From NCBI GenBank assembly GCA_034670405.1, contig JAXDDX010000059.1:1893501-1957500 (forward strand): a DNA stretch of 64,000 bases, written 5' to 3'. Under the pieces are notes generated by a model, which was not told the DNA's origin, searched no databases, and saw nothing but the letters and a program-made list of their open reading frames with translations. Below, in pieces: positions 37,831 through 53,025 of this stretch. Each line of letters starts with the position of its first letter. Within the stretch, counting starts at the first letter, position 1. Source of the stretch: Hoplostethus atlanticus (lineage: Eukaryota; Chordata; Actinopteri; Trachichthyiformes; Trachichthyidae). Both the position numbers and the translations under genes were made by a program.

Positions 37831-38530
37831 ATACCACATCCTATCAATTCTGTTGTACCATATCAGCCATTAGGCCCTCCAGTCCCTCTTCAAGTCCCCC
37901 TCAGAGACGGAGAATGCACCTACCCTGTCCCTATTAATCCACATGCCTCTAAATTCTTTATTTCCCTTCAAAGGGACAACGCAAGCCGTGACATCAATCA
38001 CAGAAAGCGAATATTTAGCCGCCGCTAATTTCCACCAATAGCCTGGAGACAGGCTTAGCTGACAAAACTCATTCCTGCACTGAACAAAACTGCTTGTGTT
38101 GAAGCCTCCCCTCCCCCCCCCGCTCCCTCCTGCCTTCTGCACAGGCAAAAACAGCATCACAATAAACACAGTTAGCGCCTCCGTTACTCCCCCTTGATTT
38201 GGGCTTATCAAATGAATGTGCGCCATAGAGGGATACCCTTTGACAATACATAATGGCTCCATTCTGCATGAAATGGTTTGGTAATACCAGTCGAGTGTGG
38301 CAAACGGCTTTACCCAGTGCCACTACAAGAACAGCTGCTGTGTTCTTAGCTGGGCAAGCGCGCCACGCTGGTTCACCCTTGAGGTTGTTTGAATCGGGTG
38401 AGTGGTTTCTTTTTCCTGGTTCCCAGACCCCACTCTCTGTCCTTAGTTCCTCACTCAGTTCTGTTTGAATGAGTGCACATTCGCCACAAGATGGGCCCTA
38501 TAAACCATTTGACCTGTTTCCTTGCCCCTC

Positions 38531-38566
<36 letters not shown>

Positions 38567-38719
38567 CGGGAAATCTTGAGTGGGTGCTGATGGAGGGGGT
38601 GTAGGAAGAGAGGGCGGGGTGGGTGGGGGGTATTTTGAGGGCACCCTATTGTGTAGCTTGGATGGTTCTCACACTGGGCCCCATGCCGTACGCTAATACC
38701 CCCCCACCACCACCCAACC

Positions 38720-38752
<33 letters not shown>

Positions 38753-40257
38753 AGCCCAACTGCCCCCGTGCTAGCCAGTCAAGTTATTCCAGGCGGCTCA
38801 TTGCTCATTGGGCGAGTGGGCACGCCTAACTCGCAGGCAAAGCCGGTGGTGGGTAAGCACTGTTGTGTGTGTACAGTGAGGACATGGGATATTAAGCATC
38901 AGTATAAGCCTCATAACGCTAGTGGATTGTGTAGTTATTGAGACCTTGATGTGTGCGAAGCCTGAGCATTGAGAGCCATTAAATTGCATTGATTCCCAGC
39001 ATTGAACAGCTCCTGAATCAAACTCAGAGTTTGAGTGGAGTAAGGGAGAGGGATTGAAGTGAGGAGAAGCCCTTTTAGCTTTTTTTTAGGCCATCTGTGT
39101 ATTGTGGGGGGAAAAAAGTGTGTGATTTGTCAGATTTGGGAGAAAAGCGGCTAAGCTGATCGGAGGACAAAGAGGGTTGTGGTATGGATTGTCTAAAGAT
39201 CTAAATCAGGATTGTTGGCCTTAATGAGAGTTGAACCCAAGCCGATTGTCTTCCTGCAACCAGGGGGGCCTTGTGAACCTCCATTGGCTATGATGTGTCC
39301 ATGCGTTAACTCCTGCCCTTTTCTTATTTTACTCTATGGCCAAATTAACCCCTTTCAATCTGGGTTAGTTGTGTTTACTGGTTGATGTGGGTGGATGTCC
39401 CTGATAACAAAAAGAGGCACTGACATGACTGCTTATGACTCTATCTGTTCTCTTCAGTATTATGGGACCAGGCAGTGCAGCCATCGGTTCATTCATTATT
39501 TAGACCCCCTCTCCACTATGCCCATTGTATTAAAGGGGTATGTTTTGAATAGGAAGTAGCTAGACCCAGGCTTGTGATGTGTGTGTACCTCTCTGTCATT
39601 GTATGTTTCTGTGGGCTTCATTCATTTGCCTCGGCTAGCCAGGGGGCTGAGAGAGAATTTCCATTTTATGAATATTTAATACATAATAAAGTTTTCAATT
39701 TTATTCTATTCAGCCTGTGGGGATAAAAATGTGGTAAAGCCACCCCTCAAGGACAGAACTCAAAGTAAAGGTATTTCTGTCAGTTGATTGGACGGAGGCA
39801 TCAGAAATATGGTTAACTTCAGCTCATTGGTTCAAAACATCTATTGACAGTAGAAAAAACAATACTGCACTGTAACAATTTAACACTACATCATAGAAGG
39901 GGTTGTGCAGTGTCTCTATTTCCCACATCTCAAACCCCCCTCTTGTCCTGTGCTGCATTTCCGTTGGATCATAGCATATCCGGACTGCCCGCTGCGCCCG
40001 TGGTGACCTGACATGGCTCTTTGTGAGACACCCAGCTGGGAGTGCCCCCGAATCAACTTGGGATTAGCCCAGGATTGTTTGGGATTACTCGGGGATGGAG
40101 GGGGATTAGCAGTGACTGCCTGTTTCGGGGGCGTGAGGGCCATAGGCTGACCAAATTGCCCCTGACTCAGACACAGGGAACGGGAGGCGGGCAGAACCAC
40201 ACCCACACTGGAGCCACCTGCAACCTGAGCTTTTCTTGGATTCTAAACCAACACCCA

Positions 40258-40258
<1 letters not shown>

Positions 40259-40301
<43 letters not shown>
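40259..40301. repeat. (CA)n microsatellite
   Basis: Perfect CA run of about 20 units in foxo6 intron 1. Confidence 0.9.
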
Positions 40302-40306
<5 letters not shown>

Positions 40307-42376
40307 CATGGCAGAGAAAAATGTGTGGAGGTGGAGAACTGAACAACAGGAAGTCAGCAGCTAGCGATGATGATGCCATAGCTGGCCACCGTCAGAAATC
40401 TCTCAAATCTCTCTAGCAGGTGGATTCATCAGATAAAGAGGGTTTGGGATGATGACAAATCCCTCCAAGTCGAATGGGGCTGCTCTTCCCTCATACGGGG
40501 CTAAATCGAGATTTGAATGAGACAGGTCACATAGAGTTGCGGCAAGTGGTCCGGCTTTACGATCGCTGCCCCATTTACAGCCGGGGCCATAGCGGGAACG
40601 GCATGAAAAGCTTACATATGTTTTAATTCCGGCACGCACAGGACTTGACGGAGATGATTTGGAGTGGTATGATAGGTGGATGATCCTGCAGGGGTGAGAC
40701 GGGGAGCTTGGCGCGGCACGTAGAGAGGCCGTCAGAAGCAGGGAGCGGGCATCCCCTGCGGACCGGCACCGCCAAGATGAAAGGCTGTTTAGTGTTGGAG
40801 CAGCAGCATCAAACAACCGCCTCTTCTTGCATCCTTTCCCCCATCCCCCACTCTCCCTCCATCTCTCTCTTGACTCTCACCACAATATGATGTAGTTCTG
40901 CCGTTGCACGTTTACCCGGTTGCCATGGTTACCCAATGCCGGAGGTGTCACAGCGAGACAACCCAAGGAGGCATTCACAGATCACCTGAATTCACTTTGC
41001 CTCCCATTTATGTGTTCTCCACCGCAATTTGATTTATTTGTTTCCCTGCCGTGCAATTCAGTGTGAATACAAATAATCCACGACATAATGGAGATGGTGA
41101 GATGGAGCACCCCTCAATCTGAAACAATCTATTGTACCCGTGTATTCCTAAGCCACGGGAGGTGCCTTTGATTTGATATTTTCCTGCTTGAGTGTCAAAA
41201 CGCCTCACACAACAAAGAAGGGAATTGCAGCGACAGACTCTGTTGCACATCAGGAACCCTCAGCTCTCACCAACCCCTGAGATGTAAATGAGAACAAAGA
41301 ACTAAATACTACACATCCTGTGAATTACTGAATGAAAGGCTCGAAGGACCGGCTTGTGAAGGATGAAGCAAATCAATGACTGTACATGCTGGCATGCGGG
41401 ATAATGGGGAAATAATTGGTGACGTACTGTATAATTGCAGATGCAGAAATTGAAAGCAGAAGTGGAAAAAGACTGTAGTGATAGAAATGTAGCGCTTGGT
41501 GATAAAAGAGAAAGAGGGATCGTGATGAAGACAGAAGGGAGGGAAAGGGAGATAGGGAGTGAAGGTAGATGCAGGAGGGTGGGACACATCCATTAGCCTT
41601 TCTTGCTCCCGGCTCAATCTTGCGGTACATCCCCCCCCCCCCCCACCCCATTCAGGCTAGCAGAGAGAAAGAGACAGGGCTGGCACTGAGCCAGACTGGT
41701 TCCGACTTCAAACATACGCCCAGCCACAAACTAGCTTACATCAGCCGCCTGAAAGGAGAAGTAGAGGAAGGACAGGGTTGATGGAAAAGAAAGTTGAAGG
41801 GTCGACATACATGGACAGTGTCGCTCGGGTTCGAGTTTCAGGTCCTTTAAGGTTCACTGAGGCCGGCGTAGTCGTCTTTCTCCGCGCCAACTGTAGCTGT
41901 CCTGCGAATGTGTTTGAATGACGCTCCTTACTCTGGCTGTATAGAGCTGAGCATCTATTACTATATGTTTTGTATGTGACAAGGGAGAGCACTGGTATTG
42001 ACTTGATAGCAGTTTAGCCACAGCTCTATGACTCAGCATGTACATAGACTGCCGGTTATGTATTGATCATCTGAGTTAATCCACATTCCCCCACCGATGT
42101 CAGTTCTTCGAGCGATTCGTGATTTATAAGCCGTGTTGAAGGTTGCGATTGTGACGAGGTTAGACTGCATTGTTGATTTTTATTTTTATTTTTGATGTCT
42201 GAAGCTTTTTCTTTTTCTTCTGGAAGAGTTTTTATGTGCATTTCATTCATTCAGATTGTTTGTCATGGAAAGTAGTTGGTGTTCAAATAAAGAGTGATGT
42301 GATATACAGTACAATGTAATTTGATCCCTCTCTTTTTCTCTCTCTCTCTCTCCATCTCTCTCTGATCTCTCTGCAG

Positions 42377-44153
42377 AACTCCATCCGACACAACCTGTCC
42401 CTCCACACGCGTTTCATCCGGGTGCAGAACGAGGGGACGGGAAAGAGCTCTTGGTGGATGCTGAACCCGGAGGGAGGGAAGATGGGCAAGACCCCCCGCC
42501 GGCGAGCGGTCTCCATGGACAACAGCACCAAGTACCTGAAGAGCAAAGGCCGCAGCAGGGGCAAGAGGGTGGGGCGTCCAGGGATAGGAGCAGGGTCTGC
42601 TGTGGTGGGGCTCCAGGGCTCGCCCGACCGTGGCAGCCCCCCACGGAAAGTCCTCCCTGGCGCTGGGGGGACGACTGGGACAGAAGGGGAGTTTGATGCT
42701 TGGACAGACCTCCACTCTCGGGCTAGTTCCTCAGCCTCCACCCTGAGCGGGCGACTGTCACCTATACTAGCTGAGGGAGAACTAGAGGAACCAGAGGAGG
42801 GAGGGCTGTCCTGTTCCACCTCCCCCCACCTCTACCCTTCACCCTCCAGTGCCCGCTCTCCATCCATGGGGGCTGGGAACCACTGTCCTCCCCTGGAGCA
42901 GCTGCCTCAGCTGGCTAACCTGACTGGTGCCATCAGCCTGGACGAACGGCTGATGGAGGATGGTTATCACCACCACCACCAGCAGCAGCAGCAGCATCAG
43001 CAGCATCCCACTGTGGGCAGACACAAGCACCAAGCCCCAGTCTACCACTACAACTCTGGGGTGAAGGGCCAGAGCTCTTATGGTAGCAGTGTCTATGGGC
43101 CGACGGGCATGGGGATGCTGCGCCACCACTCACCCATGCAGACCATCCAGGAGAACAAGCCAGCTAGTTTTTCTGGCACCATGCGGGCGTACTCCAGCAC
43201 CAATGCCCTGCAGAGTCTGCTAACAGGGGGTCCAGCTGGGCAGCAATACTGTGCCAAGGACCTGATGCTGGGCCAGGAGAGGGAAAGCCACCCCATGATG
43301 GGCCCAGCTAGTAACGGCGTAGGCTCCAGCCATCATAGCCACCACCCCGGACACCATAATGGCCACAGCCACAATGGACCTCATAGCCACAGCTCAGCTC
43401 ATAGCCATAACGGAACTCACAGCCATACCCCTAGTCATAACCACAACAATGTAACCAACCACAACCACAGCTCACCTCACAGCCACAACCTCGGCCACAA
43501 CGGTCACAACCTCAGCCAGAGCCATAACCACAGTCACACACCGCCCCGGGCTCCAGCGCTGGCCCCCGCGCGGCAACGGCAGCCAGCTCCAGCCCTACAA
43601 CCACAAAGCTCCCTACCTGTACAGCCCCCCGTCACACGCCCACCTCCCCGCCTCCACCACCCTCCCCCCTAACCCAGCCGGTATGTTGGGCATGCCCCAG
43701 GACTCCTGCCACCTGGCCACCGCTCCACACCCGCACCCCCGCCACAATCACTACCCCGGCCCGCAACACCAAGGCATGGCTGACGGACCCTACCACCAGG
43801 GGATGGGAGGAGGCAGCGGTATTAGCAGCTACCATGCCTATCACCAGCCTCACCCCCATGAGAGACTACCCGCCGACCTGGACATTGACATGTTCCACGG
43901 CAGTTTGGACTGCGACGTGGAGTCCATCCTCCTCCATGATATTATGGACTCTGGGGAGGAGATGGACTTCAACTTTGACTGCTCCTTAGCCCAGGGGGTG
44001 GGCATCGGGATGGGTATGGGCATGGGGGTGGGCATGGGCATGGGGATGGGAATGGGGATGGGAATGGGGATGGGAATGGGGATGGGGATGGGGATGGGTG
44101 GACTGGCCGGCCCACAGCAAACCCACAACAACCAGAGCTGGGTGCCAGGCTAA
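42377..44153 (+). CDS. foxo6: Forkhead box O6, coding exon 2 (with a frame discontinuity)
   Basis: The exon opens with NSIRHNLSLH, the DNA-recognition helix, then SSWWMLNPEGGK and RRRAVS, where Ser211 is the second AKT site. Next come LHSRASSSASTLSGRLSP (third AKT site without its leading Arg), SPMQTIQENKPA, a His-rich stretch (about 43330-43545), the transactivation block ADLDIDMFHGSLDCDVES with DFNFD, a Gly-Met repeat (about 44005-44097) and the C-terminus NQSWVPG. The His-rich part is read in one frame and ends at a stop at 43672. The C-terminal part, from at least GNGSQLQPYNHKAPYLYSPP, lies in the next frame. One extra base (or two missing) therefore lies in a C/G-rich stretch around 43540-43575. 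If corrected, the protein would be about 756 residues. This could be an assembly error, an allele or a real lesion. Confidence 0.9.
43325..43550 (+). repeat. foxo6: Histidine-rich coding low-complexity region of foxo6
   Basis: Frame 42377 onward encodes repeated HSHNG, HSHSS, HNHNN and SHNH units, with histidine at roughly every second or third residue. The DNA is an imperfect CACAGCCATAAC-type repeat. Such runs occur in other transcription factors and can direct proteins to nuclear speckles or bind metal; neither is shown here. Confidence 0.85.
44005..44097 (+). repeat. foxo6: GGGATG hexamer array encoding a Gly-Met repeat in foxo6
   Basis: Codon pairs GGN ATG are repeated about 14 times, with one Gly-Ile and one Gly-Val pair. 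The array sits between the DFNFD transactivation motif and the NQSWVPG end. The frame is maintained. Confidence 0.9.
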
Positions 44154-45108
44154 GCTCTCTGTCTACATATCCTGCCCTCAGAAAAACTACACTACCCACG
44201 AAGCACTGTGCTCGACTGTGACATTCCTGGACTTGACACAGAGACTATAGGACCAACACTCAATCACTCCCGTCTCTCTTTCCTGTCTTGACAATTCCTC
44301 CCTTATCCCTCTCTTTTAATCCCCTTCCCCCCCCAGAGATCTAGTTCATGTCACATTAGGTTTTTCTTCACATCAGCTATACTGTGATGACAATCTCTCA
44401 GCTGTGCTTGCCCAACATCGCTTCTCATCCGCCATGAGAACTGAACTCTCAATGCACTTTAATGCAAGTGGGTCACATCTTTGCGGTACAAAGCCTTCAC
44501 AGAGCAGCTCAGGCAGAGCTTGGCATGTTTTGTAAGGTGGCTGCATTATTTGACGCGAACAAATGAAGAAATCGCAGGCGCCGTAGATAAAGTGTCAGAT
44601 CTTGGCATTGAATTACGACGGGGCTCCTATTCTCATAGGCCTTCACTGTCAGTAGTGGGGAATAATTTTATTTCAGCAAAAAATCCCTTTTAGCTTTGTG
44701 ATTTGATGTTTGTGTCATTTAAATTCAGCATTAACTCAAAATCTTAGCAATGCCGTGTGCCTCGTGCTCATCATGGACCTAACCGAAGATCAAAACATGC
44801 ATTCATGAAACACATCAGAATAGCATTTCTGATCTGAAGCTAATTTGCCATTTAAATCGTAATGAAGTTGACATGGTCATGTGATCTAATCAATACTCTT
44901 ACATCAGTGCTATTATTTACAGCTTCATGCATCCAGACCGGTGTTTGACTTTGCTCTTGGTCGTAGCTTCTCGTCAACGCCCTTTTGCCACGCTTGGAGA
45001 ATATTGTCACTACATTGTTAAATGGATTCTATCAGCGCTGGCTAGCATGCAATCTGGTGAATTAAAATGCCGTATCACCTTGTCTCACCTGGGTTTCTGG
45101 TGCCAGTT

Positions 45109-45176
<68 letters not shown>

Positions 45177-46665
45177 CCTCTCTCTCCCCGTCTGCCAGTG
45201 AAGACAAAGTGACCATTCCTCACACCGAGCCATTAATGTGGCTTGATTGAAATTCAGCATCTTGCTTTTAATCTCCAAAGTGATGCGGCGGGGATGCGTC
45301 ATTATTGAGAATCTAACGCGTCGTCCTCCCATCTCTCACCCCCGGTCGGTCGGCAGCCGCTCGCCTCTCCAACTTAATGTGCCAAGAGAGCGAGACAAAG
45401 CTGTGATTAACGCCGAAGTCGCTCTGCCTGCCGTCCTGCTCTGAGGAGGCCAATGTCACTGTCCACTTGCACAGAGGGTACAAACGGAAAAGATGGAGAC
45501 AAGGAGTAAACAAAAGTCTGTTGTAACAAAAGCTTCATCAGCCCCACTTCCCATGCTGTTTAGGCGTGTGTCTTAAAACAGGTAGTGTATTCGTATTGTA
45601 AATCTCCATCATCTGTATTTTGTGTTCCCTTGGACATGTTTTCAGTGCTTATGCCCTGAGCCTAAAATACTTCAGAGGTTCAAAGAATGAGATAGAGAAG
45701 ATGAATCAAGGAGAAAACAATCAGTCAACCTGAGTGGTGTGAGTCTATGTCAAACAGGGTTGCTACGCCCCACGGCCATCCGCATCCACTTTTTGTGTTT
45801 TTATTTTGTTGTCGTTCTCTCTTGTAGTTGTTGTTGTATTGTTGAAACTCTTAAGGACCAACGAGAACAGCGTTATCATAACCATAGCATAAGGATGGGA
45901 CTCTATGGTGAAACAATGTTGGAAGTGCAGTATGACCTTCCTACGCTACGATACTGTGCATCCCTCCCACACATGTGCTCTGCCCAATTGTCTATGTGTT
46001 TGTGAGTGGGGGAGTCTGAAGCTTGTTTTCTCGCTAGCTTTGGGAGAGAAAAAAAGAGGACACCCCTATTCTCTAGTTCCCTGAAGGAGACTCGCTTTAG
46101 TCTGTACCAAGTACGGCAGACAAAGGAAAAGAGGGGGGTGAGGTGGGGGTTATTGTTACAGCCAAAGGTCAACCACGGCACAGACTATCAGACTCATTAT
46201 TGAGGTAAATACCTTTATTTCAGGGCTTTTAGCCGCGCTGGTTACAGTTAATCTCCTTGTGGAAAATGCGTGGAATTTTCTCAGCAAACAGGCCTCACAA
46301 ACTGGATATGTTATAGCCTACGCTACAGAGGTTTAGCAACGCCCTGCTATTGGAAACAGAGCTATATATGATATCTAATTTTACTATATTAATTTATGAA
46401 AGAGATTGGTCTTTGTCACTCCAGAGTGTGGTAGTTGTGTGAGTCGACTCCTATCCCCTCCTCTTTTTTTCTCTGTTTTTTAAGATGTCATTCTCCCTTT
46501 TGCCCTTTTACTGACTTTTATTTTGTACAAAATCTATATATTGAGAATATTGTATAATAGTTTTTAAAAACTCGAAAGAATATCAGTTTTGTTGTCTATT
46601 TCTTTTCTAAGAGAATGTATCTCATCATCTGGTGACTGTTAAATAAATTAAATTAAAAGAAAGAC
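44154..46665 (+). other. foxo6: foxo6 3' UTR (inferred)
   Basis: Non-coding sequence after the foxo6 stop. AT-rich sequence at 46500-46640, including TTTTGTACAAAATCTATATA, leads to AATAAA at 46642-46647, the best candidate polyadenylation signal. A (CT)n tract interrupted by GC lies at about 45109-45177. Open frames inside are short and unrelated to known families. The 3' end is inferred. Confidence 0.5.
45109..45177. repeat. (CT)n microsatellite
   Basis: About 34 CT units with two G-for-T/C interruptions, within the inferred foxo6 3' UTR. Confidence 0.9.
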
Positions 46666-47106
46666 TGTCTCTCTGTCTCCACGCCTGTACAGTTCTGAGC
46701 GTGAGGATTTCTCTCTTGGTGGAAAAACAGTGAAGTGACATTTCCCTTTTTTTTTCCAGAGATCCTGGAGTGGATTTTCCCGTGTTTACGTGTGCTTGTT
46801 GAGTGCCTGTTCTCTCATATGCCCTGTGTGACTGACAGGATTAATGAATGTGTGTTGCATATAAATTTATTTATTTCTTCATTCCCCTATTTTATTTCAT
46901 TTCTAACGCATAGCACCGTATGCACGCACAGACTCCCACCCCCCCCCCTTGGCAGCTGTGCTTAACCAGGATACCAAGTAGTTGTGTGGGAGGCAGAAGG
47001 GGTGGGTTGTATAAATGAAAAATGGAAAAACAGCGACTTCACATATGTTGGGGAGCGTCAGTTGTGTTCCAGACTGCGAAAGGCAGAAAGAGAGAGATGG
47101 GGGTGA

Positions 47107-47195
<89 letters not shown>

Positions 47196-47455
47196 TGCCA
47201 TAGAGACACTGACAGACAGACAAAACAGGCATGCACCCAGACAGCCAGACATAGAGTTGGCAGGACGGGAGTGATAGGTGTGTGTGTGTAATAAGGCTTG
47301 TTATGGCCCGTGAAGCCGTATAGGTTGGCCACAGCTGTCCCAGTCCCATTGGAGGCGTTTTCACAGGAGGAGTGTGCGGTGCTGCAGCGCCATACTGCCA
47401 GGCCCCAGGGGAGCCTCCGCCTCTACACTCACTCAGACATGCACACACATATCCA

Positions 47456-47492
<37 letters not shown>

Positions 47493-48057
47493 GCAGACGT
47501 GCACACGGACACCCACATACACACATTTGAAAATACCACAAAGTCACACATTTACACAAAGAAGCACACAGCACAGTTATAAAACCACACACACACACAC
47601 ACACACAGTTCTTGCTGAGATGTACACTTTTAATTGACTCCACTTGGCAAAGCCTCTCCGCAGGGAACAAAGTGAGAATGAGAGGGAAAGAGAAAGATAT
47701 AGGTGTGGAGGGATGAAGTATATTTATGGTAAGGAAGCCTGACCGGAAAACAGACAGCGAAAAATAGTTTTTGTAAACATTTCCTTTTTAAGTCCAGTGA
47801 ACCAATTCAGTTCAGCCATTGACCAGTACATGTCAGCTTTAAGACATATTTTATACTTTCACTAATACAACAGTGTGATTGAGTGGAGTCTGACAGAGGG
47901 CCAAAGTCTCACTCCTCCATATCTCTACCCTGACAGAGACATGGAGAAAGATAGGGAGAGAGAGGGAGAGGGGGAGAGAAGGGGAGGCAGACGGTTCAGT
48001 CCAGGTGCTGTGCCTCGGGGAGGGTCTGCTCTTCTGTTCCTCATTATCAGAGCGAGC

Positions 48058-48105
<48 letters not shown>

Positions 48106-48480
48106 CTGTGTTAAGGTGTCATTATTCACCCACTCAAGCATCTTGGAGCAGGTCCTGTCGTACTTGGCCTGGTGATAATGTTATAGAGACCGCCCTTGGA
48201 GCTAAAAGCTGGTCGGGGACTCTGCTAACAGCTAACTGCTAACGGACATACCTACCCAGGCAATACTGCCGGGACCGGTTGCCCTTGAGTGCTTATAAGG
48301 AATCAGCAGTTTTCACTTTCTGGCCAAGCTGCGAAGTGAAAAATCACTATATCTCCAAAATTCAATTGATCACAAAAATGATTAATTTTGTTTGTTATAA
48401 TGTCCCCAGTGAGGACAGGAGTAAGCTGACAGGTGAGGATGTTAGCTTACTAGTTTAGCATTGCAACATGAGAAGAATGT
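46666..48480. other. Intergenic DNA with simple repeats
   Basis: No supported gene. It contains a compound (GT)n(GA)n array at about 47109-47193, (CA)n at about 47457-47489 and 47586-47607, and (GA)n at about 48066-48103. Confidence 0.6.
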
Positions 48481-49510
48481 GTAATAATAATAATCATTAT
48501 AATAACAATAATCTTTATATATATCTATTTTCAAAACACAGTTTTAAAGCACTTTACAAATGAGTAAATAAACAAACAAGAAATCTAAAGTCAAAACACA
48601 CAACAACATTAAGGGGAGGTCACAAAAGATCATTACATCAAAGCAAGTTTTAAGAGGTAATTAAGAGGATACTGATTACCCAAGCTCCTCAGGCAGGTCA
48701 TTCCAATGTCTAGGAGCCCTGATAGCAAAGAAGCAATCACCTCTTGTCTTTAAATGAGACTGGAATATGAACCTGCCCGAGGACCTTAAGCTGCAATCAT
48801 GCTCATATGGGGCTCAAATGTCTGTGATTTAGCCTGTGCCCTAAAAATGATCAGCAAAATCTTAAAATCAATTCTGAAACCAGCAGGTAACCAAAGATGC
48901 TAACATCAGGGATCCAAACTTGTCTTTTTGTTCCAGTAAGCATCCTAGCTGCTGCATTTTGTAAAAGTTGGAGATGAGAAGGACTTTTAACTGTGGCAGG
49001 AATACAGAGAGTTGCAGGAGTCTAAGTGAGAAGGTATAAAAACATGGATGGATGCATGCATGGATTCCAGATCACTGAAGGATAAAAACTGCTTAATTTT
49101 GGAAAAACAGCATTCCCCTGGGGAGAAAAACACGATTGCACAACTTTCTTAACTTGTTCTTCAAAACTTAAAAATTGCATTTAAAAAAGTTTCTATAAAT
49201 GGATTTTCAATGCCAAAATATTATATAAATAAATAAATTCAGTGCCAGTATCTGCAACATTTTGTGAAATTGGAACTTCTGATATCACTTCTAAAGTTAT
49301 TTTATTATACATTTTTATAGTATTATAATATCATATTGTGACACACAATATATAGAAAATATTATATTATCATATATTATACTGATTATAATTATATCAG
49401 TATAACAGCAAAAAAATATGTTATGCATGTGGAAAATATGTCCAAGTGGAGCCATGTAAATGGAGAATATGATGGGGCCCAAAATTGAACCCTGCTGGAC
49501 ACCTTAGCAC
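48481..49510 (-). mobile_element. Old interspersed repeat with a degenerate RT-like box on the minus strand
   Basis: The left end (ATAATAATAATCATTA, then TTTTAAAGCACTTTACAAATGAG) and the body (CTAGGAGCCCTGATAGCAAAG; CTAGCTGCTGCATTTTGTA) resemble a dispersed fish repeat I know by sight. Near 49465-49505 the minus strand reads GVQQGSILGPIIFS, similar to the PQGSILGP box of LINE reverse transcriptases. The rest is non-coding. Class and limits are uncertain. Confidence 0.4.
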
Positions 49511-50064
49511 TCTTGCCTTCCTCTGTGCAACTAAGCTGATACTTTTTCCTTGGATTTTCTGTTGACGAATGATGAGTTTCTGTAGGTTTCGGTCCTTTTC
49601 TTTCTTCAGCCATGGTTGCTATCGCTGCTCATGCTAACTACCCAGTTCTTCTTAAATTTATTCCAAAGAAACCACTGTTGCTGCTTCTGTAAACGTAAAA
49701 TGCATCACTTCCTGTGTAGGCAGAGGATTTTTCCCAGCAAAGAGGTACCCGCTAGGTGTTTAGAACAGCGAATGAAAAAGCCGGGTATAGGTTTGAACGG
49801 TGTATAGGTTTGCTACTGTATTATTATAATATTAATATTATTACATTTTATAATCAAGGCCAGCAATTCCTGAGAAATTCACCACTGAATTCAGCATTTA
49901 GCTTTGAAAGTCTATACATTAGGACAGAGGGGTTTCGCCATTACTTCAGATTCCAACAGAAAATATGTTCATAGTGGCTCTGATTTTGCTCCCATTGTAA
50001 TTGGATCTTCAAAAGCAAAGATATAGCCAGCCATAATGTACATGTTAGAAATGTAAAGAGATAA
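49511..50064. other. Non-coding, no recognised feature
   Basis: AT-rich sequence. No coding region, RNA gene or clear repeat boundary seen. Confidence 0.4.
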
Positions 50065-50305
50065 AGAGGGAGACCAGCAGCAGGGGGGCTGTCCTTCAAC
50101 CAGAGGACACAGGTTCAAGACCCTCTGTTTGCAAGCATTCACCTTGCTGGAGTGTCCTTGAGCAAGACACTGAATCCCTACCAGCTCCAGGGTTGCTGTT
50201 GTGGCTGACCCAGCGCTCAGACCTCCCTGTGGAGGAGGAGGGGCGGGGGGGGGGGGGGCTAAAAGAGAATTTCCTTTTGGGAATCAATTGAATATTAATA
50301 AAGTC
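50065..50305 (+). mobile_element. tRNA-derived SINE
   Basis: GGTTCAAGACC at 50112-50122 fits an RNA polymerase III B box. It is followed by the conserved fish SINE body GAGTGTCCTTGAGCAAGACAC and CAGCTCCAGGG. The 3' part ends GAATTTCCTTTTGGGAATCAA and AATATTAATAAAGT. A poly-G run at about 50242-50260 interrupts it. This is the V-SINE-like type; the subfamily is not assigned. Confidence 0.65.
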
Positions 50306-52946
<2,641 letters not shown>

Positions 52947-52959
52947 TCCCTCTCCCTCT

Positions 52960-52990
<31 letters not shown>

Positions 52991-53025
52991 CCCCTCTCCC
53001 TCTCTCCCTCCCTCTCTCCCTCCAT

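Larger units (their letters stand above)
17709..42376 (+). other. foxo6: foxo6 intron 1 (24,668 nt)
   Basis: The intron runs from GTAAGG at 17709 to a pyrimidine-rich CTCTCTCTGCAG ending at 42376. It splits the forkhead domain between GWK and NSIRHN. I found no convincing nested gene. It is packed with simple repeats: two exact (TG)46 arrays, many shorter (CA)n/(GT)n and (CT)n/(GA)n tracts, G-rich runs near 26.3-26.4 kb and C-rich runs near 32.2, 33.3, 34.9 and 41.6 kb. One inserted element sits at 30980-31600. A short tandem TAGCG repeat lies at about 24826-24850. Other stretches are unique non-coding DNA that may hold enhancers, which cannot be judged from one sequence. Confidence 0.85.

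Noticed and set aside
42414-43133. Minus-strand frames opposite foxo6 exon 2
   Set aside because: They mirror a G/C-rich coding exon whose plus-strand frame is unmistakably FOXO6.
46903-47670. 255-codon minus-strand frame
   Set aside because: It consists mostly of translated (CA)n and (GA)n repeats with Cys-Val, Thr-His and Ser-Leu runs; no domain and no splice context.
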